Made by a program: the position numbers and the translations under genes. From Bacteroidaceae bacterium (GTDB taxonomy: Bacteria; Bacteroidota; Bacteroidia; Bacteroidales; Bacteroidaceae), in NCBI GenBank assembly GCA_017428785.1, contig JAFRQD010000001.1, positions 1 to 64,000 on the forward strand: 64,000 nucleotides of DNA, given 5' to 3'. Below, one piece after another: positions 17,991-25,887 of this stretch; position 1 is the stretch's first letter, and the number at the start of each line of letters is the position of its first letter. The notes under the pieces were generated by a model. That model made no database searches and was not told the DNA's origin. It saw only the letters and a list, made by a program, of their open reading frames with translations.

Positions 17991-18739
17991 ATGAGAAGGA
18001 TATTGTAAGCTCATATGCCAGGGAACTGAAACTGGCATCCGTAAGGGAGAATGCGGCACTCTTTGCCGAGGATGCCATGAGAGAGCAGTGGGGATATCTC
18101 TCCTACCTGCGAAGACTGCTCGAAGAGGAGGTGACGCAGCGAAGGGAAAAGAGCAAGATCACGCGCATACACAGGGCTGACTTCCCTCAAATGAAATACC
18201 TCGAGGAGCTCCAGCGTGAGGAGCTCCCCCTTGAGGGGCAGATGCTGCTGTCAGAAGTGGAAACACTGGAGTTTATCAAGGAAGGGAGAAGTATCGTCAT
18301 GTACGGCAATCCTGGTACGGGCAAGACACATATCGCCATCGCACTAGGCATCAAAGCATGCCTTGAAGGATACTCGGTTTTCTTTACATCCGTGCCACGT
18401 TTGCTTACACATATCAGGGAAGCGAAGACGGAGAAGACACTGAGGAATCTGGAGATTAAGTTTGAGCGCTATGACCTCGTCATATGTGACGAACTCGGGT
18501 ATGTCGGCTTCGACAAGGAAAGCGCAGAGATGCTCTTCAATCATCTCTCATTGAGGACTGGCAAGAAGTCAACTATCATCACTACGAACCTGCCTTTTAC
18601 CAGGTGGGAGGAGGTACTTAAGGATAAGGTTTTATGCTCTGCACTGGTAGACAGATTGTGTCATAAATCATATCTCGTCAACATGACGGGTACGTCATAT
18701 CGTATTAAAGAAACTAAAAAATATATTAGTAACAAGTAA
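17987..18739 (+). CDS. istB: IS21 helper ATPase IstB
   Basis: AAA+ ATPase of the DnaC/IstB type, 250 residues. Walker A is GNPGTGKTH (about 106-114) and Walker B is YDLVICDELGYVGFD. The N-terminal helical segment that contacts IstA/DNA is present. The start ATG overlaps the istA stop. Confidence 0.95.
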   Translation: MNEKDIVSSYARELKLASVRENAALFAEDAMREQWGYLSYLRRLLEEEVTQRREKSKITRIHRADFPQMKYLEELQREELPLEGQMLLSEVETLEFIKEGRSIVMYGNPGTGKTHIAIALGIKACLEGYSVFFTSVPRLLTHIREAKTEKTLRNLEIKFERYDLVICDELGYVGFDKESAEMLFNHLSLRTGKKSTIITTNLPFTRWEEVLKDKVLCSALVDRLCHKSYLVNMTGTSYRIKETKKYISNK

Positions 18740-18758
18740 TGTATAACAAACTTTTTAT

Positions 18759-18768
18759 ATCTTTGCAG
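18759..18768 (+). promoter_or_regulatory. Promoter-like -7 element inside the IS21 right end, pointing outward
   Basis: TATCTTTGC is a perfect -7 match about 20 bp after istB, reading toward the right end of the IS. No good -33 TTTG is found at 19-21 bp. The next genes are on the opposite strand, so any transcript would be antisense to the Nudix gene. Confidence 0.35.
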
Positions 18769-18850
18769 CACTCGGTCGGAGTGGTATACTTTTAAATTAT
18801 TATTTAGTATACTTTCACGTTATCATTTACAGTTCTTCTAAAATGTTCTT

Positions 18851-19543
18851 TTAAAATTCCAGTCTGAATCCCTTTTGCTTGAGTTCATTGTAGCTGTCCA
18901 TGTTGAATGTGTAGAGGAAGGCTTCCCGCTTGGGAGTGGGCCAGACCTTTTCATCCAATTGTGTCAGGATGTTGAAGTGCAGCATCTTCTTTGAGAAGTT
19001 GGCGCGGTCGAAGTGCACATCGAGGATGGCCTCGTAGAGGTTCTGCAGTTCCTTCATTGTGAACTTCTCCGGCAGCAGTTCAAATCCTATGGGTTCGAAG
19101 TGAATGCGTTCACGAAGACGTTTTAGTGCCTCGCGCAGAATTCTGTCATGATCGAAAGCCAGTTGTGGCACTTTATCGAGCGTGAACCAAGCAGCTTGAG
19201 CAGCATCGTCACCACTTTTCACATCTTGAATTCTGACCAAAGCATAGTAGGCAACTGTGATGACGCGTTCCCTGGGATCACGCTCTGGATCGCTGAAAGT
19301 GTGGAACTGCTCAATGTAAGCAGTCGAAAGCCCAGTTTCTTCTTTCAATTCACGAAGTGCTCCCTTTGTGCATGACTCGTCCATGTTGATAAAACCACCA
19401 GGGAAAGCCCATCTTCCCTTATATGGTTCAATACCGCGTTCAATGAGCAGCACTTTCAATTTTGCTCCATCGAAACCAAATATCACGCAGTCAGTCGTAA
19501 CTGCTGGGTGAGGGTACTTGTAACAATACTTTTTCTCTTCCAT
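18851..19543 (-). CDS. Nudix-family transcriptional regulator (NrtR/AraR-like)
   Basis: The Nudix domain (about 10-140) keeps the whole Nudix box, GX5EX7REUXEEXGU (GGFINMDESCTKGALRELKEETGL). A winged-helix-like C-terminal domain follows (about 150-231; the FTMKELQNLYEAIL...R.NFSKKM pattern). This architecture is that of NrtR-type regulators, which in Bacteroides include the arabinose regulator AraR. The intact box means that hydrolase activity on an ADP-sugar-like ligand cannot be excluded. The ATG at 19543 (MEEKKYCYKY) is chosen because the longer reading to 19600 would begin inside the promoter. Two palindromic sites flank the promoter and suggest autoregulation. No sugar operon lies next to it. 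Confidence 0.85.
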   Translation of the reverse strand: MEEKKYCYKYPHPAVTTDCVIFGFDGAKLKVLLIERGIEPYKGRWAFPGGFINMDESCTKGALRELKEETGLSTAYIEQFHTFSDPERDPRERVITVAYYALVRIQDVKSGDDAAQAAWFTLDKVPQLAFDHDRILREALKRLRERIHFEPIGFELLPEKFTMKELQNLYEAILDVHFDRANFSKKMLHFNILTQLDEKVWPTPKREAFLYTFNMDSYNELKQKGFRLEF

Positions 19544-19553
19544 AATACATGTT

Positions 19554-19568
19554 GTGTAAATTTCACAC
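19554..19568. promoter_or_regulatory. Candidate Nudix-regulator operator 1
   Basis: GTGTAAATTTCACAC is an almost perfect palindrome lying between the -7 element and the start codon of the Nudix gene. It shares GTGTAAATTT with operator 2 read on the opposite strand. Confidence 0.6.
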
Positions 19569-19570
19569 TG

Positions 19571-19601
19571 CAAAAGTACAGGTATTTTCTCAAACTGCAA
19601 A
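19571..19601 (-). promoter_or_regulatory. Promoter of the Nudix regulator
   Basis: On the minus strand TTTG (plus 19598-19601), a 19-bp spacer and TACTTTTGC (plus 19570-19578) match the Bacteroidales consensus in full. Operators lie on both sides. Confidence 0.75.
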
Positions 19602-19608
19602 ATATTTT

Positions 19609-19623
19609 GGGTAAAATTTACAC
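19609..19623. promoter_or_regulatory. Candidate Nudix-regulator operator 2
   Basis: GGGTAAAATTTACAC is palindromic and sits just upstream of the -33 element. Together with operator 1 it gives a TTGTGTAAATTT/AAATTTACACAA inverted pair across the promoter. Confidence 0.6.
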
Positions 19624-19780
19624 AAGAAGTATAAAAAAGTTATATTCACATTATATATATATGAAAACCTAGAAATAATAAATAATTTTGTTCGCCGTTT
19701 ACATTTAGAGACAATACAAGTGCTTCTGACATTTCTCTTGTTACATATATCGATGTCGTGTAGGGGTATGCTATACGACG
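19624..19780. other. Gene-free stretch before the flavodoxin terminator
   Basis: AT-rich sequence without a supported reading frame. With the repeat block 19809-19944 it makes up the 340-bp gap between the Nudix promoter and the flavodoxin gene. Confidence 0.5.
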
Positions 19781-19817
19781 AAAAAAAAGAACTGGAGAAA
19801 ATCCCCAGTTCTTCGCT
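19781..19817 (-). terminator. Rho-independent terminator of the flavodoxin operon
   Basis: On the minus strand AAGAACTGG and CCAGTTCTT form a 9-bp stem around a 9-base loop, followed by a run of eight T. Its upstream arm overlaps the last unit of the 27-bp repeats. Confidence 0.85.
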
Positions 19818-19944
19818 TGCTCAGACGCAGTCAGTTCTTCACTTGCTCAGGCGCAGGCGGTTCTACACTTCGCTCAGGCATAGGCGGTTCTTCGCTTGGC
19901 TCAGGTTCAGGCGGTTCTTCGCTTCGCTCAGGGGCAGGCAGAAC
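19809..19944 (-). repeat. Five 26-27 bp tandem repeats just after the flavodoxin stop
   Basis: The repeat core is GAACCGCCTG(A/C)(A/G)CCTGAGC(C/G)AAGCGAA on the minus strand, with five imperfect copies. The block continues the flavodoxin frame after its TAA and would encode 37 codons (19834-19944) of Pro/Glu-rich 9-residue repeats (PAPERSEEP, PEPEPSEEP, PMPERSVEP) before a TGA at 19831-19833. Confidence 0.75.
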
Positions 19945-20550
19945 TTAATACCCAAGGCTTTTCAGCCACTTTTCAACCTTAGAGCGTTCTGTGCGTACCT
20001 CATGTCCGTAGATGCTGAAGCCCTTCTGGATGTTGGCGTCTGGGAAGGCTTTCTTCACGTCGTCCACGCAACTTGCCAGTCCTGAGCCTTCGTGTGTGGT
20101 GAAGGGGATGATGGTCTTGCCCTTCAGGTCGTTAGCATGCTTCTTGAAAAAGGTGAACATCACTTGCGGGTAGGTGCCCCACCATACGGGACCTCCGATA
20201 AATACGATGTCGTAGCAGCTCAAATCCACGTCGCCCTCATACTCCGGCAGTTCGCCATTTCTTTGTTCCTCTTGGGCAAGGTCGCAAAGCGGTTTGTAGG
20301 CCATTCCGTCGTATTTGTGCGTGACAATCTCGAACTGCTCTGCACCCGTCAGCTCAGTGATATAGTCGGCCACAATCTTCGTGTTGCCCACCTTGATGTT
20401 TCCTACTGCGTAGTTGTCTCCTGCATGCGAGAAGAACACTACCAAACTCTTGTTATTCTTATTCATAACTTTCTCCTGTTTAGTGCCGCCGCTGCACGAT
20501 ACAGATATGAGCAGGCCGATGACGGCTGTAATGATACTTTTGATATTCAT
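19945..20550 (-). CDS. Flavodoxin-domain lipoprotein
   Basis: The protein has 201 residues. The N-terminal signal with a lipobox ending SVSC-SGG (Cys at about 19) implies a membrane-anchored exported protein. The flavodoxin_4 fold starts SLVVFFSHAGDNYAVG with the FMN phosphate-loop region. It continues with IVFIGGPVWWGTYPQ and PFTTHEGSGLASC, and ends FSIYGHEVRTERSKVEKWLKSLGY. It probably carries electrons to an unknown partner. It follows the hexapeptide acetyltransferase by 5 bp. The frame continues after the TAA into repeats (see 19809-19944). Confidence 0.85.
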   Translation of the reverse strand: MNIKSIITAVIGLLISVSCSGGTKQEKVMNKNNKSLVVFFSHAGDNYAVGNIKVGNTKIVADYITELTGAEQFEIVTHKYDGMAYKPLCDLAQEEQRNGELPEYEGDVDLSCYDIVFIGGPVWWGTYPQVMFTFFKKHANDLKGKTIIPFTTHEGSGLASCVDDVKKAFPDANIQKGFSIYGHEVRTERSKVEKWLKSLGY

Positions 20551-20555
20551 CTTCC

Positions 20556-21152
20556 TTATTTTGTCTCTGATTCCTGATTGTTAGAGCATGGCCCAGCACC
20601 TAATTCTTTTATAATCTTAGCAGGCACTCCACCCACTATGCAGCGGGGAGGCACATCCTTTGTGACCACTGCGCCAGAGGCCACCACAGCACCCTCGCCT
20701 ACAGTGACGCCTGGCAATATCACTGCTCGGGATCCTACCCATGCATTGCGTTTCAGCACGATGGGTTTAAACTGCAATACACGTATGTTGTCGAAGTCGT
20801 GGTTGGCTGTAATGAGTGCAGCTTCAGGACCTATCATCACACCATCCTCGATGGTGATGTCACCGTTTGACATGCATACCAGTCCGTGATTTATGAATAC
20901 ATTCTCGCCTATATGCATAGCCTTGGGTTGGTCGATGTGGACAGGTGGAAGAATGGTGCACGACTGTGGCAAGCGACCCTCAAACAGGTCTTCCAACATC
21001 TTACGGGTCTCCGGAGCCGATGGCAACGAGTTGTTTATGCGCCAGCACTGGTCATTAGCCTTAAAAAGATTTACTGCTGCTATTTCTCTGTAATCTTTGT
21101 CTGTTTGCAGGTCTATCCATTCACCTGCTTTCATCCTCTGATATATATCCAT
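20556..21152 (-). CDS. Hexapeptide-repeat O-acetyltransferase (maltose/galactoside acetyltransferase-like)
   Basis: The protein has 198 residues. An N-terminal helical cap (MDIYQRMKAGEWIDLQTD) is typical of maltose/galactoside acetyltransferases. The left-handed beta-helix then has IGENVFINHGLVCMSNGDITIEDGVMIGPEAALIT, the catalytic His in ANHDFDN, and WVGSRAVILPGVTVGEGAVVASGAVVTKDVPP. It transfers acetyl from acetyl-CoA to a sugar or related hydroxyl, with unknown acceptor. It is in the same transcript as the SnoaL-like and flavodoxin genes. Confidence 0.88.
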   Translation of the reverse strand: MDIYQRMKAGEWIDLQTDKDYREIAAVNLFKANDQCWRINNSLPSAPETRKMLEDLFEGRLPQSCTILPPVHIDQPKAMHIGENVFINHGLVCMSNGDITIEDGVMIGPEAALITANHDFDNIRVLQFKPIVLKRNAWVGSRAVILPGVTVGEGAVVASGAVVTKDVPPRCIVGGVPAKIIKELGAGPCSNNQESETK

Positions 21153-21181
21153 GATTCTTTATTAGTAAGAGCTTTTTTGTA

Positions 21182-21613
21182 TCACAATGTTTGATTAGTT
21201 GACCACTCGAAATACTGCTCACGTTCACTTATCCACCAACGACCGTCAATTTTCTCATATTTGTCATAGTAGCGTACTGCATGGGTAGTCAGCACATCCT
21301 TATCGTCCTGCTCTTTCACCAGCGTAGCCAGTGCATAACAAGTACCCGTGGCGTGAGTATCATCAACGAAATCTACGCTCTGTTGTCCATTCATGTGGAA
21401 TGACACCTTAGCGGCACCGAACGCCTTGTACTGACGGATCATGTCCTGTACATCGTTTGCTGTCATGCCGAGCTTGCCACCGAAATACACGTTCAGTTTG
21501 ATGTCTGGACGGAAAATCTCCACGTAGCAGTCCTGATTGTTCTTGTCACTCTCTGTCGCATAGAAGTCTACTAAAGCCTTCAACTCCATGCGGTCTTGCA
21601 TTCTGAAATCCAT
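21182..21613 (-). CDS. SnoaL-like / NTF2-fold protein
   Basis: A 143-residue alpha+beta cone protein. The pattern (MELKALVDFYATESDKNNQ..., then V.FV.DTHATGTCYALATLV, then THAVRYYDKYEKIDGRWWISEREQYFEW) is that of the SnoaL-like family. These are small-molecule binding proteins or enzymes, and no catalytic assignment can be made. The start at 21613 (MDFRMQDRME) is preferred: the longer reading to 21709 would translate a palindrome-rich leader with low-complexity serines. It is the first gene of a minus-strand trio with the acetyltransferase and flavodoxin lipoprotein. Confidence 0.75.
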   Translation of the reverse strand: MDFRMQDRMELKALVDFYATESDKNNQDCYVEIFRPDIKLNVYFGGKLGMTANDVQDMIRQYKAFGAAKVSFHMNGQQSVDFVDDTHATGTCYALATLVKEQDDKDVLTTHAVRYYDKYEKIDGRWWISEREQYFEWSTNQTL

Positions 21614-21670
21614 TTTCTTATCGTTTTTAAGTTTCTGATAGGATGCAAGTGAAGTGCAAGGCGAACGCAG

Positions 21671-21688
21671 AGTCGAGTTACTCGAACT
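21671..21688. promoter_or_regulatory. Palindrome in the leader of the SnoaL-like operon
   Basis: AGTCGAGTTACTCGAACT is a near-perfect inverted repeat about 45 bp downstream of the predicted transcription start. It could be an operator or an RNA hairpin. Confidence 0.35.
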
Positions 21689-21714
21689 ATGCTGAGCCGC
21701 AACCTTCACTCGCG

Positions 21715-21730
21715 GCGTGATTAATCACGC
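21715..21730. promoter_or_regulatory. Perfect 16-bp palindrome next to the SnoaL-operon promoter
   Basis: GCGTGATTAATCACGC is fully self-complementary and directly abuts the -7 element at 21733-21740, covering the expected +1. It is a candidate repressor site. The divergent AraC gene is the nearest regulator, although AraC proteins usually bind direct repeats. Confidence 0.45.
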
Positions 21731-21732
21731 TG

Positions 21733-21740
21733 CAAAGGTA
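21733..21740 (-). promoter_or_regulatory. -7 element of the SnoaL/acetyltransferase/flavodoxin operon
   Basis: TACCTTTGC on the minus strand matches the Bacteroidales -7 consensus. No clear TTTG is seen 19-21 bp upstream, so the promoter may need activation. Confidence 0.5.
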
Positions 21741-21828
21741 CGGCGATTTTTCGATACTTGGGTTTCACAAATCACATCAGGGTTTTCACTTTTTGCACAA
21801 AATGTTCTTTTATTAAATAAATAATGTG

Positions 21829-21837
21829 TAATTTTGC
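21829..21837 (+). promoter_or_regulatory. -7 element of the AraC gene
   Basis: TAATTTTGC matches TAnnTTTGC. It overlaps a possible TTG start at 21834, which argues for the ATG at 21855 as the real start. Confidence 0.55.
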
Positions 21838-21854
21838 AACCAAAAAGCTGTGAT

Positions 21855-22676
21855 ATGAAGGCTGAATTTCTGTATTCCACCGACTTCTATGGGTTGAATG
21901 CGCGTGAATTGCGCCATACCTGCATGCACCTGATATGCTTGGCAGGGGAGGGGAGTTTTGTCTTCAACGAACATTGCTACCATATCACCAAGAACGACCT
22001 TGTGGTGATACCCATTCCCACCAAGGTGAAGAACCTGGCGGCACATACTGACTTGCAGGTGGAGTGGTTTGCTGCTGATTACAAGTTCCTGCAAAACCTG
22101 CTGCCTTCAAATAACTACAGTATTGGTGGCAGCATCTCGCTGAATCAAGACCCCGTCATCAAACTAACTGAAGAACAAGCCCGACTTCTGCTGGATGACT
22201 TCCATCGTCTGCGCGACCGTATGGAAGACCGCCATCTGCAGTTCTATCACGAGCTGATGGGCAGCCTCTGTCTGACGATGATGTACGACATCTTCGAAGC
22301 CCATGCCCAGCGCGAAGCTATAAACTCCCATACTGACCGCACAGCCTACATCGTGAAGCAGCTGATGGCTCTTCTCTCCACAGGCATCAGTCGCACGGAG
22401 CGCGAGGTAAGCTATTACGCCGAGCGTCTGAATGTTTCGCCCAAGTATCTCTCGGCCACCATCAAACGTGTGACGGGGCATAGTGTCACCTCGTACATCG
22501 ACCGCCACACCATCCCCATCTTGAAAAGCTATCTGGACGACGAACGTTTGTCGCTCACCCAAATATCAGAACTGATGAACTTCACCACACTTTCGTATTT
22601 CAGCCGATATTGTACCAAGCACCTTGGCCAGTCGCCAAGCGAGTACAGGCTGAGCCTTCAACCGAAGTACGACTGA
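21855..22676 (+). CDS. AraC family transcriptional regulator
   Basis: About 273 residues from the ATG at 21855. The N-terminal part is a cupin-like sensor (CLAGEGSFVFNEHCYHITKNDLVVIPIPT). The C-terminal 100 residues hold two helix-turn-helix units (VSYYAERLNVSPKYLSATIKRV and LTQISELMNFTTLSYFSRYCTKHLGQSPSEYR), the AraC signature. It is divergent from the SnoaL-like operon, with about 110 bp of shared palindrome-rich upstream DNA, so that operon is the likely target. A GNAT gene follows 23 bp downstream. Confidence 0.92.
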   Translation: MKAEFLYSTDFYGLNARELRHTCMHLICLAGEGSFVFNEHCYHITKNDLVVIPIPTKVKNLAAHTDLQVEWFAADYKFLQNLLPSNNYSIGGSISLNQDPVIKLTEEQARLLLDDFHRLRDRMEDRHLQFYHELMGSLCLTMMYDIFEAHAQREAINSHTDRTAYIVKQLMALLSTGISRTEREVSYYAERLNVSPKYLSATIKRVTGHSVTSYIDRHTIPILKSYLDDERLSLTQISELMNFTTLSYFSRYCTKHLGQSPSEYRLSLQPKYD

Positions 22677-22699
22677 GTTTCAAATAGAATGGAAAAGAT

Positions 22700-23281
22700 A
22701 TGAGCAGAATAATCCGAGAAGCCAAGCAGACAGATATAGCTGACATTATGAAGGTGATGGAAGCTGCAAAGAAGATCATGCGTTCTTCAGGCAATATGCA
22801 CCAATGGGGAGATGGATATCCATCGGAAGCTGTCATTACCTCAGACATGGAGAAGAGCGGAGGTTTTGTCATAGAAGATGAAGGTCGTGTTGTCGGCTAC
22901 TTCGCCTTCCTGCCATCACCCGAACCCACTTACCATAAGATATTTGATGGCAAATGGTTGGACGATGACCTGCCGTATCATGTAGTCCACCGTATTGCCA
23001 GTTATCCAGACGCACATCATATCTTCAGCGATATGATAGACTTCTGCTTTGCTCATGATGCAAACATCCGGATTGATACACATCGTGACAATACCATCAT
23101 GCAGCACAATCTGCTGAAGCATGGCTTCACCTATTGTGGCATCATCTATTTGACATCAGGCGACGAGCGATTGGCTTACCAAAGAATTGCCCCGAATGTT
23201 ATCCACAATCCGTTAGACTTTTATAAAGATAATAAAATCGTGGAGGGATATGAAATGGCGAACGAAAAGACAGAAAAATAA
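22700..23281 (+). CDS. GNAT family N-acetyltransferase
   Basis: The protein has 193 residues. The GNAT fold is visible: IIREAKQTDIADIMKVMEAA at the start, GGFVIEDEGRVVGYFAFLP (strands 3-4), HRIASYPDAHHIFSDMIDFCF where the acetyl-CoA loop and helix are expected, and IRIDTHRDNTIMQHNLLKHGFTYCGII. The R/QxxGxG/A loop is poorly conserved (ASYPDAH). The acceptor is unknown. It is probably cotranscribed with the AraC gene. Confidence 0.8.
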   Translation: MSRIIREAKQTDIADIMKVMEAAKKIMRSSGNMHQWGDGYPSEAVITSDMEKSGGFVIEDEGRVVGYFAFLPSPEPTYHKIFDGKWLDDDLPYHVVHRIASYPDAHHIFSDMIDFCFAHDANIRIDTHRDNTIMQHNLLKHGFTYCGIIYLTSGDERLAYQRIAPNVIHNPLDFYKDNKIVEGYEMANEKTEK

Positions 23282-23314
23282 CTGGGATTTCGAAGTTTGT
23301 ATTTCTTTTTTTGA

Positions 23315-23322
23315 TACCTTTG
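23315..23322 (+). promoter_or_regulatory. -7 element of the sialidase gene
   Basis: TACCTTTGC lies 38 bp upstream of the sialidase ATG. The nearest TTTG (23296-23299) is only 15 bp away, so the -33 match is poor. Confidence 0.5.
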
Positions 23323-23360
23323 CAGAAAAGTTTAAGCAATTATAATCAACTAACCTAACT

Positions 23361-25820
23361 ATGAAAACACGACTTTACCTGTTTATTGTAATACTGTTGA
23401 TGGCCGCATCGGCTTGGGCTGGTGATGCGAAAGGGAATGATGCTCGTATCTCCGGATACTGGAAGATTAAAGTGGATGACACGCATTATGCCAAGGCTGC
23501 TGCCAACCTGACGCAATGGGCTACAGAGATTAGCGTGCAGACGGACTATGACCTCTTCCAGATTGAGGGCACGTATGATGCTTGTACCATCCGCCTGATG
23601 GGGCGCTCGAACAATATCGGCCCGGACAGGAACATGCAGCTCTTTGTTGACCAGACCGCCAGCACGATGTACTCCATCGTTGATGCCGGCGACGGCAAGG
23701 TAAAGTTGAAGAATAACGGCTACTGGGTTTATGTGGATAACGGCACATTCACCTGGAACACCAGCAAGAGCACGATGCTTGAATTGGAGTTCGTGATGGA
23801 AAGCAACGAGCCACAACGCACCACGCTGTTCAGCACGCTAAAGGGCGGAATGGACATTCCTCCTTATCGCATTCCGGGTATCACCTGTGGAAAGGATGGC
23901 CGCCTCATAGCCAGCGCAGCACGTCTTGTCTGCGGTACCGACCCCGGATACGGGCAAGTGGATTGCGTGGTCAAGATAAGCGACGACAATGGCTTGACGT
24001 GGAGCGACAAGGAGATAGACGTGGCTGTCGGCGATGCCTCATTAATAAATAATGTAAAGACGCCGATGGAGGCAGCATACGGCGACCCAGCCATCGTGAT
24101 GGACCGTGAGCATAACGAGGTGCTGGTGATGGCTGTGGCCGGGTGTACCGTTTACGCCAACAGTACGACCAACCGCCAGAATCCCAACATGATTGCAGCT
24201 ATCCGCAGCCTTGATGGCGGAGAGACATGGCAGCAGCCTGTTGACCAGACGGAAGACATCTACGGTCTCTTCGACAAGGGCAACCCTATGGCAGCCGCTT
24301 TCGTGGGAGGTGGACGAATCTTCCAGAGCCGTATCGTGAAGGTTGGCGACTACTATCGCATCTATGCTGCTCTGGCTGCACGTCCCAACGGAAACCGCGT
24401 CATCTACTCTGACGACTTCGGTCGCACTTGGAAAGCCCTTGGTGGAGTCAGCGCGACACCTGTGCCTAATGGCGACGAACCCAAATGTGAGGAGCTGCCC
24501 GACGGACGTGTCATCATCACCAGTCGCACTGGTGGAGGTCGTCTGCTGAACATCTTCACTTATACCAATACCAAGACAGGTGCGGGCAAGTGGGAGGTGG
24601 AGACAAAGGCAACCATGAGCGGCCTTAGCGCAAGCCCCAGCAACAACCCCACGAATGGCGAGATGCTCATTGTGCCTGCCAAACGTCTCAGCGACAGCAA
24701 GCCGCTGTATGTAGCCTTGCAGTCCGTGCCGACAGGTGGCGGTCGCAACAACGTCGGCATCTTCTTCAAGGAACTTGCCGACATCAGCGACATCCGCAAC
24801 CTGGCAGCCTTTTCTGCCGGATGGGACGGCTTCTACCAGGTGAGCACAACGGCTTCGGCCTATAGTAGTATCGAGCTTCAGGCCGACGACAAGATAGCCT
24901 TCTTCTATGAGGAGACCTTGACGAAATGGGGCACAAAGCCCAATCCTGTGAGCACAAGCTTCCCAACAGGAGCAGGCACGCACAACTTCGACGGCTTCGA
25001 GAACATCTACCTGGCCCTCGATTTGGAGTTGATTACGGATGGCAAATACTGCGTAAGCCACGAGGTGAACCGAGGCGAGTATTTGAAGACATTCTTTAAC
25101 GCGCTCATCGACGAAATGGAACTGACAGCCGAGGAGAAGACCACAGCAAGGGCTTTGGTGGCAAACCTGACTGCTGAACCTGCGCCAGAACAAATAGATG
25201 CCATCTACACATTGCTTGCCAGCAAGGAGCCTGCCGACAAGTGGGACGGCAAGACGCTTACCTTCACCAACATCCAGCAGAACGGAACGAAGCGAATGCT
25301 CTACATAAACGGCAGCAAACTGTCGCTCAGTACTCGGACTGCGGAGGAGCTTGCCTCGAAAGCTTTGTTCACATGCAAAAAGGAAGAAAGTGGCAAGTAT
25401 AGTTTTTTTAATGAGCAGACCGGACTCTACATGATATGGCGAGCCGGTCAGAACTACGGATACAACAACAATTCAGGCACGCTGTCCACATACAACGCCA
25501 CCTATTGCGACTGGAGCATCGTGGATGCCAGTGGCACGAAGGCCGACACCTATTACATTGTCAGCAAGCGTAGCAACGGCACCACCGACGGTTCGCTTGT
25601 AGTAATGGCTTCTGGTGTCTTCGACTCCTATAGCGCTGTCGTGGCATGGGCGAGCAACTACAGCAACCTCTTCTACATCGATGCTGTCGAAGATGAAACA
25701 GGCATAGAAAGCACTAATGCCACATCAAACAAGCCCGACGGCAAGTATATCGAGGGTAAACATCTCTACATTATTAAAGACGGTACACGCTATAATGTAG
25801 CAGGCCTGAAAGTAAGGTGA
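23361..25820 (+). CDS. Secreted exo-alpha-sialidase (GH33)
   Basis: The protein has 819 residues with a signal peptide (1-20, SAWAG). An N-terminal beta-rich domain (about 25-155) is not recognised. The six-blade sialidase propeller covers about 155-560. It has the Arg-containing FRIP-type motif PPYRIPGI (Arg about 170) and Asp boxes SDDNGLTWS (about 207), SLDGGETWQ (about 283) and SDDFGRTWK (about 350). GDEPKCEELPDGRV carries the probable catalytic Glu. A further C-terminal module (about 625-770) precedes a short tail ending YNVAGLKVR, a likely type IX-type end. It releases terminal sialic acid from host glycans at the cell surface or in the periplasm and would feed the nan genes at 39.5-50.8 kb. 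Its own neighbours are unrelated. Confidence 0.93.
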   Translation: MKTRLYLFIVILLMAASAWAGDAKGNDARISGYWKIKVDDTHYAKAAANLTQWATEISVQTDYDLFQIEGTYDACTIRLMGRSNNIGPDRNMQLFVDQTASTMYSIVDAGDGKVKLKNNGYWVYVDNGTFTWNTSKSTMLELEFVMESNEPQRTTLFSTLKGGMDIPPYRIPGITCGKDGRLIASAARLVCGTDPGYGQVDCVVKISDDNGLTWSDKEIDVAVGDASLINNVKTPMEAAYGDPAIVMDREHNEVLVMAVAGCTVYANSTTNRQNPNMIAAIRSLDGGETWQQPVDQTEDIYGLFDKGNPMAAAFVGGGRIFQSRIVKVGDYYRIYAALAARPNGNRVIYSDDFGRTWKALGGVSATPVPNGDEPKCEELPDGRVIITSRTGGGRLLNIFTYTNTKTGAGKWEVETKATMSGLSASPSNNPTNGEMLIVPAKRLSDSKPLYVALQSVPTGGGRNNVGIFFKELADISDIRNLAAFSAGWDGFYQVSTTASAYSSIELQADDKIAFFYEETLTKWGTKPNPVSTSFPTGAGTHNFDGFENIYLALDLELITDGKYCVSHEVNRGEYLKTFFNALIDEMELTAEEKTTARALVANLTAEPAPEQIDAIYTLLASKEPADKWDGKTLTFTNIQQNGTKRMLYINGSKLSLSTRTAEELASKALFTCKKEESGKYSFFNEQTGLYMIWRAGQNYGYNNNSGTLSTYNATYCDWSIVDASGTKADTYYIVSKRSNGTTDGSLVVMASGVFDSYSAVVAWASNYSNLFYIDAVEDETGIESTNATSNKPDGKYIEGKHLYIIKDGTRYNVAGLKVR

Positions 25821-25887
25821 GGGTAGGGCAATATGAAGTGACCTCCATAAGTTCTTTGCCCTGCCACCATCCATATTCGAGGAAAGC

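Larger units (their letters stand above)
16288..18831 (+). mobile_element. IS21-family insertion sequence, complete
   Basis: The left end TGTAAATAGTAATTGAAAAG and the right end (minus strand) TGTAAATGATAACGTGAAAG form terminal inverted repeats that begin TG and end CA. GTATACCAC-containing subterminal repeats occur on both sides, as is usual for IS21. It contains istA and istB in order. No target duplication is visible: the flanks are GCAGA on the left and GTTCT on the right. Both genes are intact, so the element may be active. Confidence 0.85.

Noticed and set aside
18770..18790. A tRNA or small RNA start after TATCTTTGC inside the IS21 end
   Set aside because: CACTCGGTCGGAGTG is only a short palindrome next to the terminal repeats. 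No cloverleaf can be drawn.
19809..19944. CRISPR or minisatellite in non-coding DNA only
   Set aside because: The period of 26-27 bp without spacers excludes CRISPR. It is better explained as coding-type repeats in frame with the flavodoxin gene.
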